This document shows, piece after piece, positions 7,210-15,874 of a stretch of DNA of 35,903 nt; the stretch's first letter is position 1, and every line of letters starts with the position of its first letter. The notes under the pieces were generated by a model that saw nothing but the letters and a program-made list of their open reading frames with translations, did not search any database and was not told the origin of the DNA. Source of the stretch: Gemmatimonadota bacterium (lineage in GTDB: Bacteria > Gemmatimonadota > Gemmatimonadetes > Gemmatimonadales > Gemmatimonadaceae); contig CANHNQ010000020.1 in NCBI GenBank assembly GCA_947462095.1, positions 1-35,903 on the forward strand. Reading direction: 5' to 3'. The translations under genes were made by a program, and so were the position numbers.

Positions 7210-9702
7210 ATGGGCCAGCGCCAAACACTCCCCGTCCTGCCGTTGCGCGGGACGGTCATGTTCCCCGGCATCACCGCTCCGATCGCGGCGGGCCGCCCCG
7301 GCACCTTGAGAGCCATCGAGACGGCGCTCAAGGGAGATCGGCTTGTCTTTGCCGTCGCCCAGCGCGACAACACGGAAGAGCCGACGTCGGACATCCTCTT
7401 CACGACGGGCGTCATCGCCCGCATCGGTCAGATCCAGCGTGGACTGGGCGGTGTTCAGCTGCTCTTGCAGGGAGAGCAGCGCGCCACGGCGCTGCAGTAC
7501 GCCGAAGTGGACGGATACCTCCAGGCGGTCATCGTGCCCGCCGAAGAGATGATGCCACTGGATCTCAAGGACCCCGCCTTCGAGGCGCTTCATAAGGAAG
7601 CCCGTGAACGCGCCGCCGAGCTGGGCGAAAAGCGCGGCCTTCCCGAGGAAGTCGTGCATCAGGTGCTCGACTCGGTCGATGATGCCGGGAAGTTCTCCGA
7701 CCTCGTGGCCGGCTACATCGAGCTCACGGTGCCCGAAAAGCAGGGGCTGCTCGAGACGCTCTCCGTGGAAGAGCGCCTGCGCCGCGTGCTGGTACACGTG
7801 CAGCGTCAGATCGGTTTGCTCGAAGCGCAGGAGGACATCAAGTCGCAGGTCCAGGAGGAACTGGGCGAGCGGCAGCGCGAGATGTTCCTGCGCGAGCAGC
7901 TGAAGGCCATTCAGAAGGAGCTTGGTGACGATGACCAGTCGAAGGAGATCACCGAGCTCCGCGAGAAACTGACCAAGCTCGAGCTCCCCAAGGAAGCGCG
8001 CGCCGAAGCGGAACGTGAACTGGGACGCCTCGAACGCGCGGGCCGCGAGTCGATGGAAGCGCAGGTGATTCGCACGTATCTCGAGTGGATTGCCGAGCTG
8101 CCGTGGAGCACGCGCTCGGATGATCATCTCGAGCTCGCCCGTGCCGGCGAGATCCTCGAGGAGGACCACTACGGTCTCAAGGACGTGAAGGACCGCGTAC
8201 TCGAGTTCCTGGCCGTGCGTCAGCTGCGCGCGCAGCAGATTGCCGCCGAGGTGGTCACCTCGGGAGACGGCCAGAAGACCGATACGAAGGAAGCCAAGGC
8301 CCGCGCCATGGCCAAGGGACCGATCTTGCTCTTCAACGGCCCGCCGGGTGTCGGCAAAACCAGTATCGCCAAGTCGATCGCCCGCGCGCTTGGCCGCGAG
8401 TACGTGCGCGTCGCCCTTGGTGGTGCGCGCGACGAAGCTGATATCCGTGGCCACCGCCGCACGTATGTCGGCGCCATGCCGGGTCGCATCATTCAGGGGA
8501 TGAAGCAGGCGGGGAGCAAGAACCCCGTCTTCCTGCTCGACGAAGTGGACAAGCTCGGTACGTCGTATCAGGGCGATCCGTCCAGCGCGCTGCTGGAAGT
8601 GCTCGACCCGGCCCAGAATGACTCGTTCACCGATCACTACCTTGGCGTCCCGTTCGACCTCAGCGAAGTGCTGTTCATCGCCACGTCGAACTTCATCCAG
8701 AACATTCCCGGTCCGCTGCTGGATCGTATGGAAGTGGTGGACTTCAGCGGCTACACCGAGCGCGAGAAATCGGAGATCGCGAAGACGTATCTCATTCCCC
8801 GCCAGCTCGAGGAATCGGGACTCGGTCAGCGCGACCTCAAGTTCACCGACGACGCGGTCATGAAGGTCATCAGCGAATACACGCGCGAAAGCGGCGTGCG
8901 CCAGCTGGAGCGTCAGCTCGGCGCCGTGGCGCGCAAGGTCGCGCGTCGCGTCGCCATGGGCGACACCGCGACGCTCGACGACAAGGTGATCAGCAGCGAG
9001 GAAGTGCGCGAACTGCTGGGTCGTCCCAAGGTGCATCCGGAGCGTGTGGCCGAGCACGATGAAGTCGGTATCACCACGGGCATGTACTACACGCCGATGG
9101 GGGGCGACATCATGTTCGTGGAAGCGAGCATTCGGCGTGGCGCGTCGGTGCCGACCAAGAGCGATGAGGGCGCCGAAGTGGTACGCGTGGGTCCGATTTC
9201 ACTGATTCTCACCGGTCAGCTGGGTGACGTGATGAAGGAGAGTGCGCGGGCCGCACTCACCTACGCGACGAACAACGCCGCGCTGCTGGGCATCCCGGCC
9301 AGTCGCGTGGCGTCGGCCAGTGAGGCACACATTCACGTGCCGGCGGGGGCAATTCCGAAGGACGGCCCCAGTGCCGGCATTGCGATTGCCCTCGCGCTGG
9401 TCAGCGAGATGTCGAACCGGAAAGTGCGACGCGACGTGTCGATGACCGGCGAGATCACGCTGCGCGGTCGCGTACTGCCCATCGGCGGCGTGAAGGAAAA
9501 GGTGCTCGGCGCCCATCGCGCAGGGATCAAGGAAGTGATCATCCCGAAGGCCAATGAAGCGGACCTCGAGGACGTGCCGGAGGAAGTGCGTGAGCAACTG
9601 CTCTTCCATCCGGTCGAGACCATGCGCGAGGTGCTCGCCATTGCGCTGGTGGATCAGGGCCGGCCGGCACCGATCGAGGTGGACGAGCTGGTTGGGGTGT
9701 AA
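7210..9702 (+). CDS. lon: ATP-dependent protease Lon
   Basis: This 830-residue protein has the full Lon (LonA) architecture. The N-terminal substrate-binding domain begins LPVLPLRGTVMFPG and carries the long helical arm around 190-290. The AAA+ domain has Walker A GPPGVGKTS (from 377) and Walker B VFLLDEVDKL. The C-terminal protease domain has catalytic Ser721 in KDGPSAGI and Lys764 in GGVKEKVLGAHRAG. The Ser-Lys spacing of 43 equals that of E. coli Lon. It degrades misfolded and regulatory proteins in the cytoplasm using ATP. AGGA nine bases before the ATG supports the start. No clpX or hup gene is beside it, unlike in many other bacteria. It stands alone and is followed by a hairpin. Confidence 0.97.
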   Translation: MGQRQTLPVLPLRGTVMFPGITAPIAAGRPGTLRAIETALKGDRLVFAVAQRDNTEEPTSDILFTTGVIARIGQIQRGLGGVQLLLQGEQRATALQYAEVDGYLQAVIVPAEEMMPLDLKDPAFEALHKEARERAAELGEKRGLPEEVVHQVLDSVDDAGKFSDLVAGYIELTVPEKQGLLETLSVEERLRRVLVHVQRQIGLLEAQEDIKSQVQEELGERQREMFLREQLKAIQKELGDDDQSKEITELREKLTKLELPKEARAEAERELGRLERAGRESMEAQVIRTYLEWIAELPWSTRSDDHLELARAGEILEEDHYGLKDVKDRVLEFLAVRQLRAQQIAAEVVTSGDGQKTDTKEAKARAMAKGPILLFNGPPGVGKTSIAKSIARALGREYVRVALGGARDEADIRGHRRTYVGAMPGRIIQGMKQAGSKNPVFLLDEVDKLGTSYQGDPSSALLEVLDPAQNDSFTDHYLGVPFDLSEVLFIATSNFIQNIPGPLLDRMEVVDFSGYTEREKSEIAKTYLIPRQLEESGLGQRDLKFTDDAVMKVISEYTRESGVRQLERQLGAVARKVARRVAMGDTATLDDKVISSEEVRELLGRPKVHPERVAEHDEVGITTGMYYTPMGGDIMFVEASIRRGASVPTKSDEGAEVVRVGPISLILTGQLGDVMKESARAALTYATNNAALLGIPASRVASASEAHIHVPAGAIPKDGPSAGIAIALALVSEMSNRKVRRDVSMTGEITLRGRVLPIGGVKEKVLGAHRAGIKEVIIPKANEADLEDVPEEVREQLLFHPVETMREVLAIALVDQGRPAPIEVDELVGV

Positions 9703-9706
9703 AGGC

Positions 9707-9740
9707 GGAGTAAGGGGTAGGGAGTAAGAGGTAGGGAGTC
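9707..9740 (+). repeat. Short purine-rich tandem repeat after lon
   Basis: A 14-base unit (GGAGTAAGGGGTAG) at 9707-9720 is repeated with one change at 9721-9734, and a third partial unit starts at 9735. It is non-coding and sits directly after the lon stop codon. Confidence 0.7.
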
Positions 9741-9776
9741 GGGGGCGGTGGGCTGTCAGTGGCCTGTCGCCCCCGA
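9739..9776 (+). terminator. Probable hairpin terminator after lon
   Basis: A perfect 9-bp stem (9739-9747 pairs with 9768-9776) surrounds a 20-base loop, 37 bases after the lon stop. There is no T-run, so termination efficiency is uncertain. Confidence 0.45.
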
Positions 9777-9829
9777 GCACCGTTAAATGACGTGTTCCGC
9801 TTGCCCACCGACGGGCGCACTTTGCATCC

Positions 9830-11500
9830 ATGACTATGCCCCCATCGTTCACACGCGGCTGCGTCCGTCTGGCCACCGAGGCGGACCACGAGGCGATCCA
9901 TGCGTTGAACTATCGGACCTTCGTCGAAGAAATTCCGCAGCACGCGCCCAATGCCTCGCGGCGCCACGTGGATCGTTTTCACGATGAGAATGTGTACGCA
10001 GTCTATGTGACCAATGGCCGCATCGTCGGCATGGTGAGCGGGCGCACGCAGCGGCCATTCTCACTCGATCAGAAATTGGGGAGCATCGACGACTATCTCC
10101 CCGCCGGTCGCACGCCGGTCGAGATCCGGCTGCTCGCCGTCGAGCCCGAATTCCGCGCCACTCGGGTGTTCGCGCAGCTCGTGGGCTTCATGACGCGACA
10201 CTTCATGGCGCAGGGATTCGACCTCGGCATCATGTCGGGGACCACGCGTCAGCTGCGACTGTATCGCCATCTCGGATTCACGGCCTTCGGCCCACTCATC
10301 GGCACCGAGCAGGCGTTGTATCAGCCGATGTACATCACGGCGGAGGAGGTGCTGGCGTGGCCGGACGCCATGAACGACGGCGCGGATGCACGCCGCGTCG
10401 GCGCGAACTTTCTGCCCGGCCCGGTCAACGTGAGTGCGGCCGTCCAACAGGCCATGGAGCGCCGTGCGGCCTCGCACCGCGCCGACGCGTTTCACCTGCA
10501 GTATCGCGATGCGCAACGGCGCCTGTGCGCCCTCGCGGATGGGCAGCACGCGACGATGCTGCTGGGCTCCGGCACCCTCGCCAACGACGTCGTGGCCGCC
10601 CAGATCGCGCTGCTCGACGCGCCCGGTGTGATCGTGAGCAACGGCGAATTCGGGGAGCGCCTCATCGATCACGCGTTGCGTATGCGCCTGCCGCATACGG
10701 TCGTGCGTGCCGCCTGGGGCGAGGCGATCCCCTATGCCGAGCTCTCACGCGTGGTGCAGCAGACGAACGCCGGATGGCTCTGGGCGGTCCATGGCGAGAC
10801 ATCCACGGGCGTGATCAACGATCTCGAGGCGCTCCGATTGACCGCACAGGAGCACGGAGCCAAGCTGGCGCTCGACGTGATCAGCAGCCTGGGCACCGTC
10901 CCCCTCTCCCTTCGCGACGTGTGGATCGCCAGTGCCGTCAGCGGCAAGGCGCTCGCCGCGTACCCGGGGATCGCCATCGTTTTCCATGATGGCGCCGCGC
11001 GCTCGGCCAGCACCCGCATTCCACGCTACCTCGATCTGGGATTTGCCGTGGCGCACCAGGGGGTGCCATTCACTCAGTCGTCGAATCTGCTCGATGCACT
11101 CGCGACCTCTCTGGCCGAGATCGATTGGCCGGCGCGCTTCCGGCGGATCGCGCACGATGGCGCATGGCTACGACGGGCGATGGAGTCACGCGGCTGGCGC
11201 GTGCTGGCCGACGCCGATCACGCCTCGCCCGCCGTTCACACGCTGATCCCGCCCGCCGGCGTCAGCGCACGCGCCCTCGGCGAGCGACTCCGCGACGCCG
11301 GGTGGCTGGTCAGCTTCGAGAGCGGCTATCTGTGCGAACGGAACTGGCTGCAGGTGTGCCTGATGGGGCAGTACTTGGCCGAGGCACTGCGCGCCGTTCC
11401 GGCAGCGCTGGATCGGTGTGCCGATACGACGGCGGTGACGCGGCCCGTGCAGGCGCCGCCGCTGGGGGAGTTCCCGGTCGCGCGAGCGGCGATGGGTTGA
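9830..11500 (+). CDS. GNAT acyltransferase / class V aminotransferase fusion
   Basis: This is a 556-residue two-domain protein. Residues 1 to about 175 form a GNAT-like acyltransferase fold (VEIRLLAVEPEFRATRVFAQLVG, then LRLYRHLGF). Its acyl-CoA loop lacks the usual RxxGxG glycines, as in autoinducer-synthase-like members. Residues from about 190 to 540 are a class V, fold type I PLP enzyme: HGETSTG, LDVISSLG with Asp349 for the pyridine nitrogen, and SGKALAAYPG with Lys373 as the PLP lysine. The pattern is closest to 2-aminoethylphosphonate/alanine-glyoxylate transaminases (PhnW/AGXT group). One polypeptide could thus make or use an amine and acylate it. No pathway genes lie nearby, so the substrate is unknown. 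The start could also be the ATG at 9836. Confidence 0.85.
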   Translation: MTMPPSFTRGCVRLATEADHEAIHALNYRTFVEEIPQHAPNASRRHVDRFHDENVYAVYVTNGRIVGMVSGRTQRPFSLDQKLGSIDDYLPAGRTPVEIRLLAVEPEFRATRVFAQLVGFMTRHFMAQGFDLGIMSGTTRQLRLYRHLGFTAFGPLIGTEQALYQPMYITAEEVLAWPDAMNDGADARRVGANFLPGPVNVSAAVQQAMERRAASHRADAFHLQYRDAQRRLCALADGQHATMLLGSGTLANDVVAAQIALLDAPGVIVSNGEFGERLIDHALRMRLPHTVVRAAWGEAIPYAELSRVVQQTNAGWLWAVHGETSTGVINDLEALRLTAQEHGAKLALDVISSLGTVPLSLRDVWIASAVSGKALAAYPGIAIVFHDGAARSASTRIPRYLDLGFAVAHQGVPFTQSSNLLDALATSLAEIDWPARFRRIAHDGAWLRRAMESRGWRVLADADHASPAVHTLIPPAGVSARALGERLRDAGWLVSFESGYLCERNWLQVCLMGQYLAEALRAVPAALDRCADTTAVTRPVQAPPLGEFPVARAAMG

Positions 11501-11539
11501 ACGACGACTGCAACTGGAACGGCAACAGCAACAGCCAGA

Positions 11540-11640
11540 ACACGGATTACGCCGATAGACGGAAACAACACCGATAAGCGGCCTCCGTTGATGCTGTGAT
11601 CGCCGTTGGCCAATCCGTGTCGTTTTCGTGCAATCCGTGA
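11540..11640. repeat. Cluster of ATCCGTG short repeats, direct and inverted
   Basis: CAATCCGTG occurs at 11611-11619 and 11631-11639 in direct orientation, and ACACGGATTA at 11540-11549 is its inverse. CCGATA also occurs twice, 18 bases apart, between 11551 and 11576. The stretch is non-coding and lies in the convergent gap after the aminotransferase gene. Its function is unknown. Confidence 0.55.
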
Positions 11641-11681
11641 TCTCCGTAGCATGACGAAGCAAATCAAACCCACTCAAAACG

Positions 11682-11750
11682 GTGGACTGCAGTTGCTGAA
11701 CTCCGACCACTATACCCAGTCTGAGGCCAGTACTCTGACCAATGCGTACT
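11682..11750 (+). repeat. Third copy of the ~70-bp dispersed repeat
   Basis: This stretch matches the reverse complement of 2164-2235 at roughly 80% by eye, and also the plus-strand copy at 2309-2379. Shared blocks include GGACTG, AGTTGCTGAA, CTCCGACCACTATA and CAGTCTGA. Like the copy at 2309-2379, it ends a few bases before the stop codon of a minus-strand gene (11768). Here I see no clear opposite arm. Confidence 0.7.
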
Positions 11751-11767
11751 CGATCCGTCCCATCGCT

Positions 11768-13870
11768 CTAGTACCCGATCGGCCCCAGTCGGAACAGGCT
11801 CCACGGCCACACCGGCGCTCCCGGTTCCGTTCCCGCCATGAACCACTCCACATAGCGTCGCTCGCTCGGCGTCTTCGCATCCGACGGCTGTCCACTGGCC
11901 CGATCGAGCTCCACCGGCACCACGCCCGGCGGCGGGGTCCACACGCCGCTTGCCCGATTCCCGTAGGCCGCCGCGATGATCCGACCGGCGATCGGCGCAG
12001 CGAGTGTGCCACCAGCAGCGCCCGGGGAGATCGTGGCGGGCTTGTCGAAGCCGAGCCACACGCCGGTGACCAACTCCGGCGTCATGCCCACGAACCAGAC
12101 ATCGGTATTGTCGTTGGTGGTACCCGTCTTGCCAGCAACGGCAATGCGCGCCGGCACGATGGTTCGGATGGCCGTCGCGGTACCGCGGGCGACCACATCC
12201 TGCATCATGTCACGCACGATGAACGCAATTCGCGGGTCCATGGCGGGGCGGGCCGGTGGCACCTGTGGTGTGAACACCGTGCGCCCGGTGCGATCCTCGA
12301 TACGCTGCACGAAGCGCGGCTCGACCGCCACCCCTCCATTGTCGAACGCCGCATACGCCGCCACGAAGTCGAGTGGCTGCACCACACTCGCCCCCAAGGC
12401 ACTCGAGGGGTACGGGGAGATGGGCGAGCGCAAACCCGCGCGACGCGCGAGCGCAATCACCGAGTCCATGCCCACCGCGAGCGCGAGCTGCACCGCGACC
12501 GGATTGCGTGACTTCGTAAGCGCCTCACGCACGGTGAGGGCGCCCAGGAACGCGTTGTCGGCGTTGTCGGGGCTGTACGTCTGCCCGTTGTCGAGCCGAA
12601 TACGCAGCGCGGTATCGGCCACCATGGCGTTGGCCGCCAGTCCCTGCGCGATCGACTGCGCGTACACGAACGCTTTGAAGCTCGAGCCGGGCTGGCGGTT
12701 GCCGTCGACGGCGCGATTGAACGAACTCCGCGCATAGTCACGGCCACCCACCAGCGCCCGCACGTCGCCCGTGGTGGGGTCGAGCACAATGGCCGCGCCT
12801 TCCAGACACGCGTCAACCTTCGCCCGCTTCGCTGCGGTGGCCGCCGTATCTCCGGCCAACCGCGCGCAGCGCTGCCCGCGGAAACCGGGACGGGTTTCGA
12901 TCTCGTCGAGCCCGCCGCTGAGTGCCTGCTGCGTGGCGCGCTGCAAGGCGGCGTCGATGGTGGTGTGAATACGGTAGCCGCCTTGCATCACCGGGATACC
13001 GGCCCGCTCGGCCTGTACCCGAACCACGTCAACGATCCAGGGGGCCGGCGAGCGCGTGGCCGTGACGGTGCGCACCGGCTCACGTTGCGCCGCCGCCGAC
13101 TGCGCGGCGCTGATGTACCCCTGCTCCGCCATCAGGGCGAGCACCGTGTTGCGCCGCGTGCGATTCCGATCGGGGTAACGGGCGGGATCGTATTGCACGG
13201 GACTCTTCGGCATGGAAGCCAGCGAGGCCGCTTCCGCGAGCGTGAGATCCGCCGCGCCTTTGTCGAAGAATTGGCGGGCCGCCATCTCGATGCCGTACGC
13301 CCCGCGACCGAAGGAGATTTGATTGAGGAACGCTTCGAGGATCTGCTCCTTGTTGTAGTGGCGTTCCATTTCGCGCGCCGCCTGCTGCTCACGCAGCTTG
13401 CGTCCGGGCGACAGATCCCGACGGTCGATCAGGTCGGGGTGCATGTTGCCCACCAGCAGCTGCGTGATGGTGCTCGCGCCGCGGAGATTGCCCTTGGTGA
13501 CGGCGTCCTTGATGGCACCAGCCACACCGACCAGATCGACGCCGTCGTGCTGGTAAAAGCGCTTGTCCTCCACCGCCACGAACGCGTGCCCGACGTACTT
13601 CGGGAGGGAGCGGAGCGCGACGTTGACGCGGCGCTCCTTGCCCAATTCGCCGATCAGGGCGCCGTCGCGACCCAGCACCAGCGAGGCCTGCATCGGCGTG
13701 ATGATCTGCCACGCCTCGCCGGTGGCGGCGGGTGCCCCCTGCGCCGCCATCCCCAACGGCAGGGCCGCCAGCACCAGCGGCACCCACGTCCAGCCAGCCG
13801 TTCGGAGGCGGGAGGACTCATGTCGGGCATTCAGTGGACGCATGGAGGAATTGTACACGGGGAACGGCAC
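11768..13870 (-). CDS. Bifunctional penicillin-binding protein (PBP1A-like)
   Basis: This is a class A peptidoglycan synthase. An N-terminal hydrophobic anchor lies at about 27-43. The GT51 glycosyltransferase domain has catalytic Glu101 in VEDKRFYQHDG, then GASTITQLL and LNQISFGRGAYG. The transpeptidase domain has SSFK with Ser396/Lys399, KSRNP and the KTGT motif from Lys581. It polymerises lipid II and cross-links peptides at the outer face of the inner membrane, and beta-lactams would target Ser396. The 700-residue length is typical, without the OB/ODD insert of enterobacterial PBP1a. The frame opens at a GTG (13870) preceded by GGGGA. The first ATG is at 13843, and either is possible. It is transcribed divergently from nadE and ends in a convergent repeat-rich gap. 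Confidence 0.93.
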   Translation of the reverse strand: MPFPVYNSSMRPLNARHESSRLRTAGWTWVPLVLAALPLGMAAQGAPAATGEAWQIITPMQASLVLGRDGALIGELGKERRVNVALRSLPKYVGHAFVAVEDKRFYQHDGVDLVGVAGAIKDAVTKGNLRGASTITQLLVGNMHPDLIDRRDLSPGRKLREQQAAREMERHYNKEQILEAFLNQISFGRGAYGIEMAARQFFDKGAADLTLAEAASLASMPKSPVQYDPARYPDRNRTRRNTVLALMAEQGYISAAQSAAAQREPVRTVTATRSPAPWIVDVVRVQAERAGIPVMQGGYRIHTTIDAALQRATQQALSGGLDEIETRPGFRGQRCARLAGDTAATAAKRAKVDACLEGAAIVLDPTTGDVRALVGGRDYARSSFNRAVDGNRQPGSSFKAFVYAQSIAQGLAANAMVADTALRIRLDNGQTYSPDNADNAFLGALTVREALTKSRNPVAVQLALAVGMDSVIALARRAGLRSPISPYPSSALGASVVQPLDFVAAYAAFDNGGVAVEPRFVQRIEDRTGRTVFTPQVPPARPAMDPRIAFIVRDMMQDVVARGTATAIRTIVPARIAVAGKTGTTNDNTDVWFVGMTPELVTGVWLGFDKPATISPGAAGGTLAAPIAGRIIAAAYGNRASGVWTPPPGVVPVELDRASGQPSDAKTPSERRYVEWFMAGTEPGAPVWPWSLFRLGPIGY

Positions 13871-13948
13871 GCCGGTTCATCCCCGTTTGGCGCCATCAAC
13901 CCGGTCGAGACCGTAGGCGACAGGGGCGGATCCTCCTAGTTTGCATAC

Positions 13949-15874
13949 ATGCCTGGTGATCCGATTCGTCCGCTGACCCTTGCCCTCTGCCAGTTCGCCC
14001 CACGCAAGGGCGACACGGCTGCCAACCTTGCCCGCATCGGGCGGTTGTGCGCGCAAGCCTCCACGCTCGACCCGCGCCCGCAGGTCGTGCATTTCCCGGA
14101 GACCGCGCTCTCCGGATACTTCGTGGAGGGGGGGGTCCGCGAGGTCGCCTGCACCGCCGGCGCACTCGCGTACGATCTCGACGACGCCTACCGCACCGCC
14201 TGCGCGGCGGCCGGCATCGATTGCGTCGCGATGGACCTCGTGATCGGCTTCTACGAGCGCTGGCGTGACACGCTGCACAACAGCGCGGCGTACCTGACCA
14301 TCGGGCTCGACGACGGTCCGCCGGTGATCCGGCATGTCCACCGCAAGAACTACCTGCCCACCTACGGGCTGTTCGACGAAGAACGCTTCGTGGAACGCGG
14401 CACCGACATCCGCGCCTTCGAGACGCCGTGGGGACGCGCGGCCATTCTGGTGTGCGAAGACGCCTGGCACTCCATCAGTGGCACCATCGCCGCCCTCGAC
14501 GGCGCACAGGTAGTGTTCGTCTCCTCGGCCGCCCCGGCCCGCGGCATCTGGCCGCGCGAGGACGGCATTGCCGGCCCGTACAGCGCCGCCCGTTGGGAAC
14601 GGCTCATTCGCGATATCGCCGAAGAACAGGGCGTCTACACCAGCTTCGTGAACCTCGTGGGCTCCGAAGGCGGCAAGCGCTTCTTCGGCACGTCGCACTT
14701 GGTCGGCCCCGGTGGCGACGTACGGGGCCGCGCCCCGGTGTGGGACGAATCATTCGTGTCGTTCACCATCGACCTCGACGACCTCGTGCGCGCCCGCGCC
14801 GACGGGCCGCTGCTCAGCGACCTGCGCGTGGCCCTGCCGCACGTGCTCGACAACATCCGTCGGGTCCAGGACGGCGCGCCGGTGTCGTTGTCGTACGACG
14901 GGCCCGAACCCGCCGCCGCCGATCTCCTGCGCGGGGCCCGAGGCTTCAGCACCGGGGAATTCGCCGTCCCCACCGAAGCATTGCAGCGCGCGAGCTCCAT
15001 CGTACGCGCGATTCCCGAGTCGCTCCCCGTGATCCGGCACGAAATGCGGGACCACGGCGGACCGCCGCCGCTGGCCATCGACGCCGACATGACCGAGGAG
15101 TGGCTCACCGGATTCCTGCGCGAGGAGCTCACGCGCCGTGGCTTCGGCAAAGTCGTGATCGGCATCTCGGGCGGCGTCGATTCCGCCGTCACCGCGTTCC
15201 TCGCCGTACGCGCGCTCGGTCGCGAGAACGTGATCGGTATCCGTCTGCCGTACCGGACCTCCAGTGCGGAATCGCTCGACCACGCGCAGCTGGTCATCGA
15301 CGCGTTGGGCATCGAGTCGCGCACCGTCGACATCAGCCCGGCCGTGGACGGCTATCTCACCGCCGAGCCGGACGCCGATGCCTCGCGTCGCGGCAACATC
15401 ATGGCCCGCACGCGCATGATCGCGCTGTTCGACCTCTCGGCGCGCTATCGCGCCCTGCCCTTGGGCACCGGCAACAAGACGGAGCGGCTCTTCGGCTACT
15501 TCACGTGGCACGCCGACGACTCGCCACCGATCAATCCCATCGGCGATCTCTATAAGACACAGGTGTGGGCGCTCGCTCGGCACTTGGGCGTGCCCGAGAT
15601 CATCATCACCAAGCCCGCCACCGCCGATCTCATCGCCGGACAGACCGACGAAGGCGACCTCGGGATCAGCTATGCGCGCGCCGATGAGATTCTGAACGGC
15701 ATGTTGCATGGCTTCTCGCACGAGGCCCTGCGCTCGCGCGGCTTTCAGCGTGACGAACTCACGCTCGTGTCGAAGCGCTTGAACGGCACGCATTGGAAGC
15801 GTCGGCCACCGGCCACTGCGTTGGTGAGTCAGTCTGGCATCGGCGAGTCATATCTGCGACCGGTGGATTACTGA
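13949..15874 (+). CDS. nadE: Glutamine-dependent NAD+ synthetase
   Basis: This 641-residue enzyme has two domains. The N-terminal nitrilase-type glutaminase has the triad Glu51 (FPETALSGY), Lys133 (HRKNYLPTYG) and Cys169 (LVCEDAW). The C-terminal synthetase has the PP-loop SGGVDS at 407-412, plus GTGNKTER and the ending KRRPPATALVSQS. It makes NAD+ from deamido-NAD+, ATP and glutamine-derived ammonia in the cytoplasm, the last step of NAD synthesis. The ATG at 13949 follows TTTGCATAC with no Shine-Dalgarno sequence. The same TTTGCATnCATG context precedes the gene at 9830. The stop overlaps the downstream membrane-protein frame, so nadE probably leads a four-gene operon. Confidence 0.96.
   Translation: MPGDPIRPLTLALCQFAPRKGDTAANLARIGRLCAQASTLDPRPQVVHFPETALSGYFVEGGVREVACTAGALAYDLDDAYRTACAAAGIDCVAMDLVIGFYERWRDTLHNSAAYLTIGLDDGPPVIRHVHRKNYLPTYGLFDEERFVERGTDIRAFETPWGRAAILVCEDAWHSISGTIAALDGAQVVFVSSAAPARGIWPREDGIAGPYSAARWERLIRDIAEEQGVYTSFVNLVGSEGGKRFFGTSHLVGPGGDVRGRAPVWDESFVSFTIDLDDLVRARADGPLLSDLRVALPHVLDNIRRVQDGAPVSLSYDGPEPAAADLLRGARGFSTGEFAVPTEALQRASSIVRAIPESLPVIRHEMRDHGGPPPLAIDADMTEEWLTGFLREELTRRGFGKVVIGISGGVDSAVTAFLAVRALGRENVIGIRLPYRTSSAESLDHAQLVIDALGIESRTVDISPAVDGYLTAEPDADASRRGNIMARTRMIALFDLSARYRALPLGTGNKTERLFGYFTWHADDSPPINPIGDLYKTQVWALARHLGVPEIIITKPATADLIAGQTDEGDLGISYARADEILNGMLHGFSHEALRSRGFQRDELTLVSKRLNGTHWKRRPPATALVSQSGIGESYLRPVDY

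Noticed and set aside
7168-9057. 629-codon minus-strand frame over lon
   Set aside because: It lies antisense to Lon, whose motifs are complete, and shows no domain of its own.
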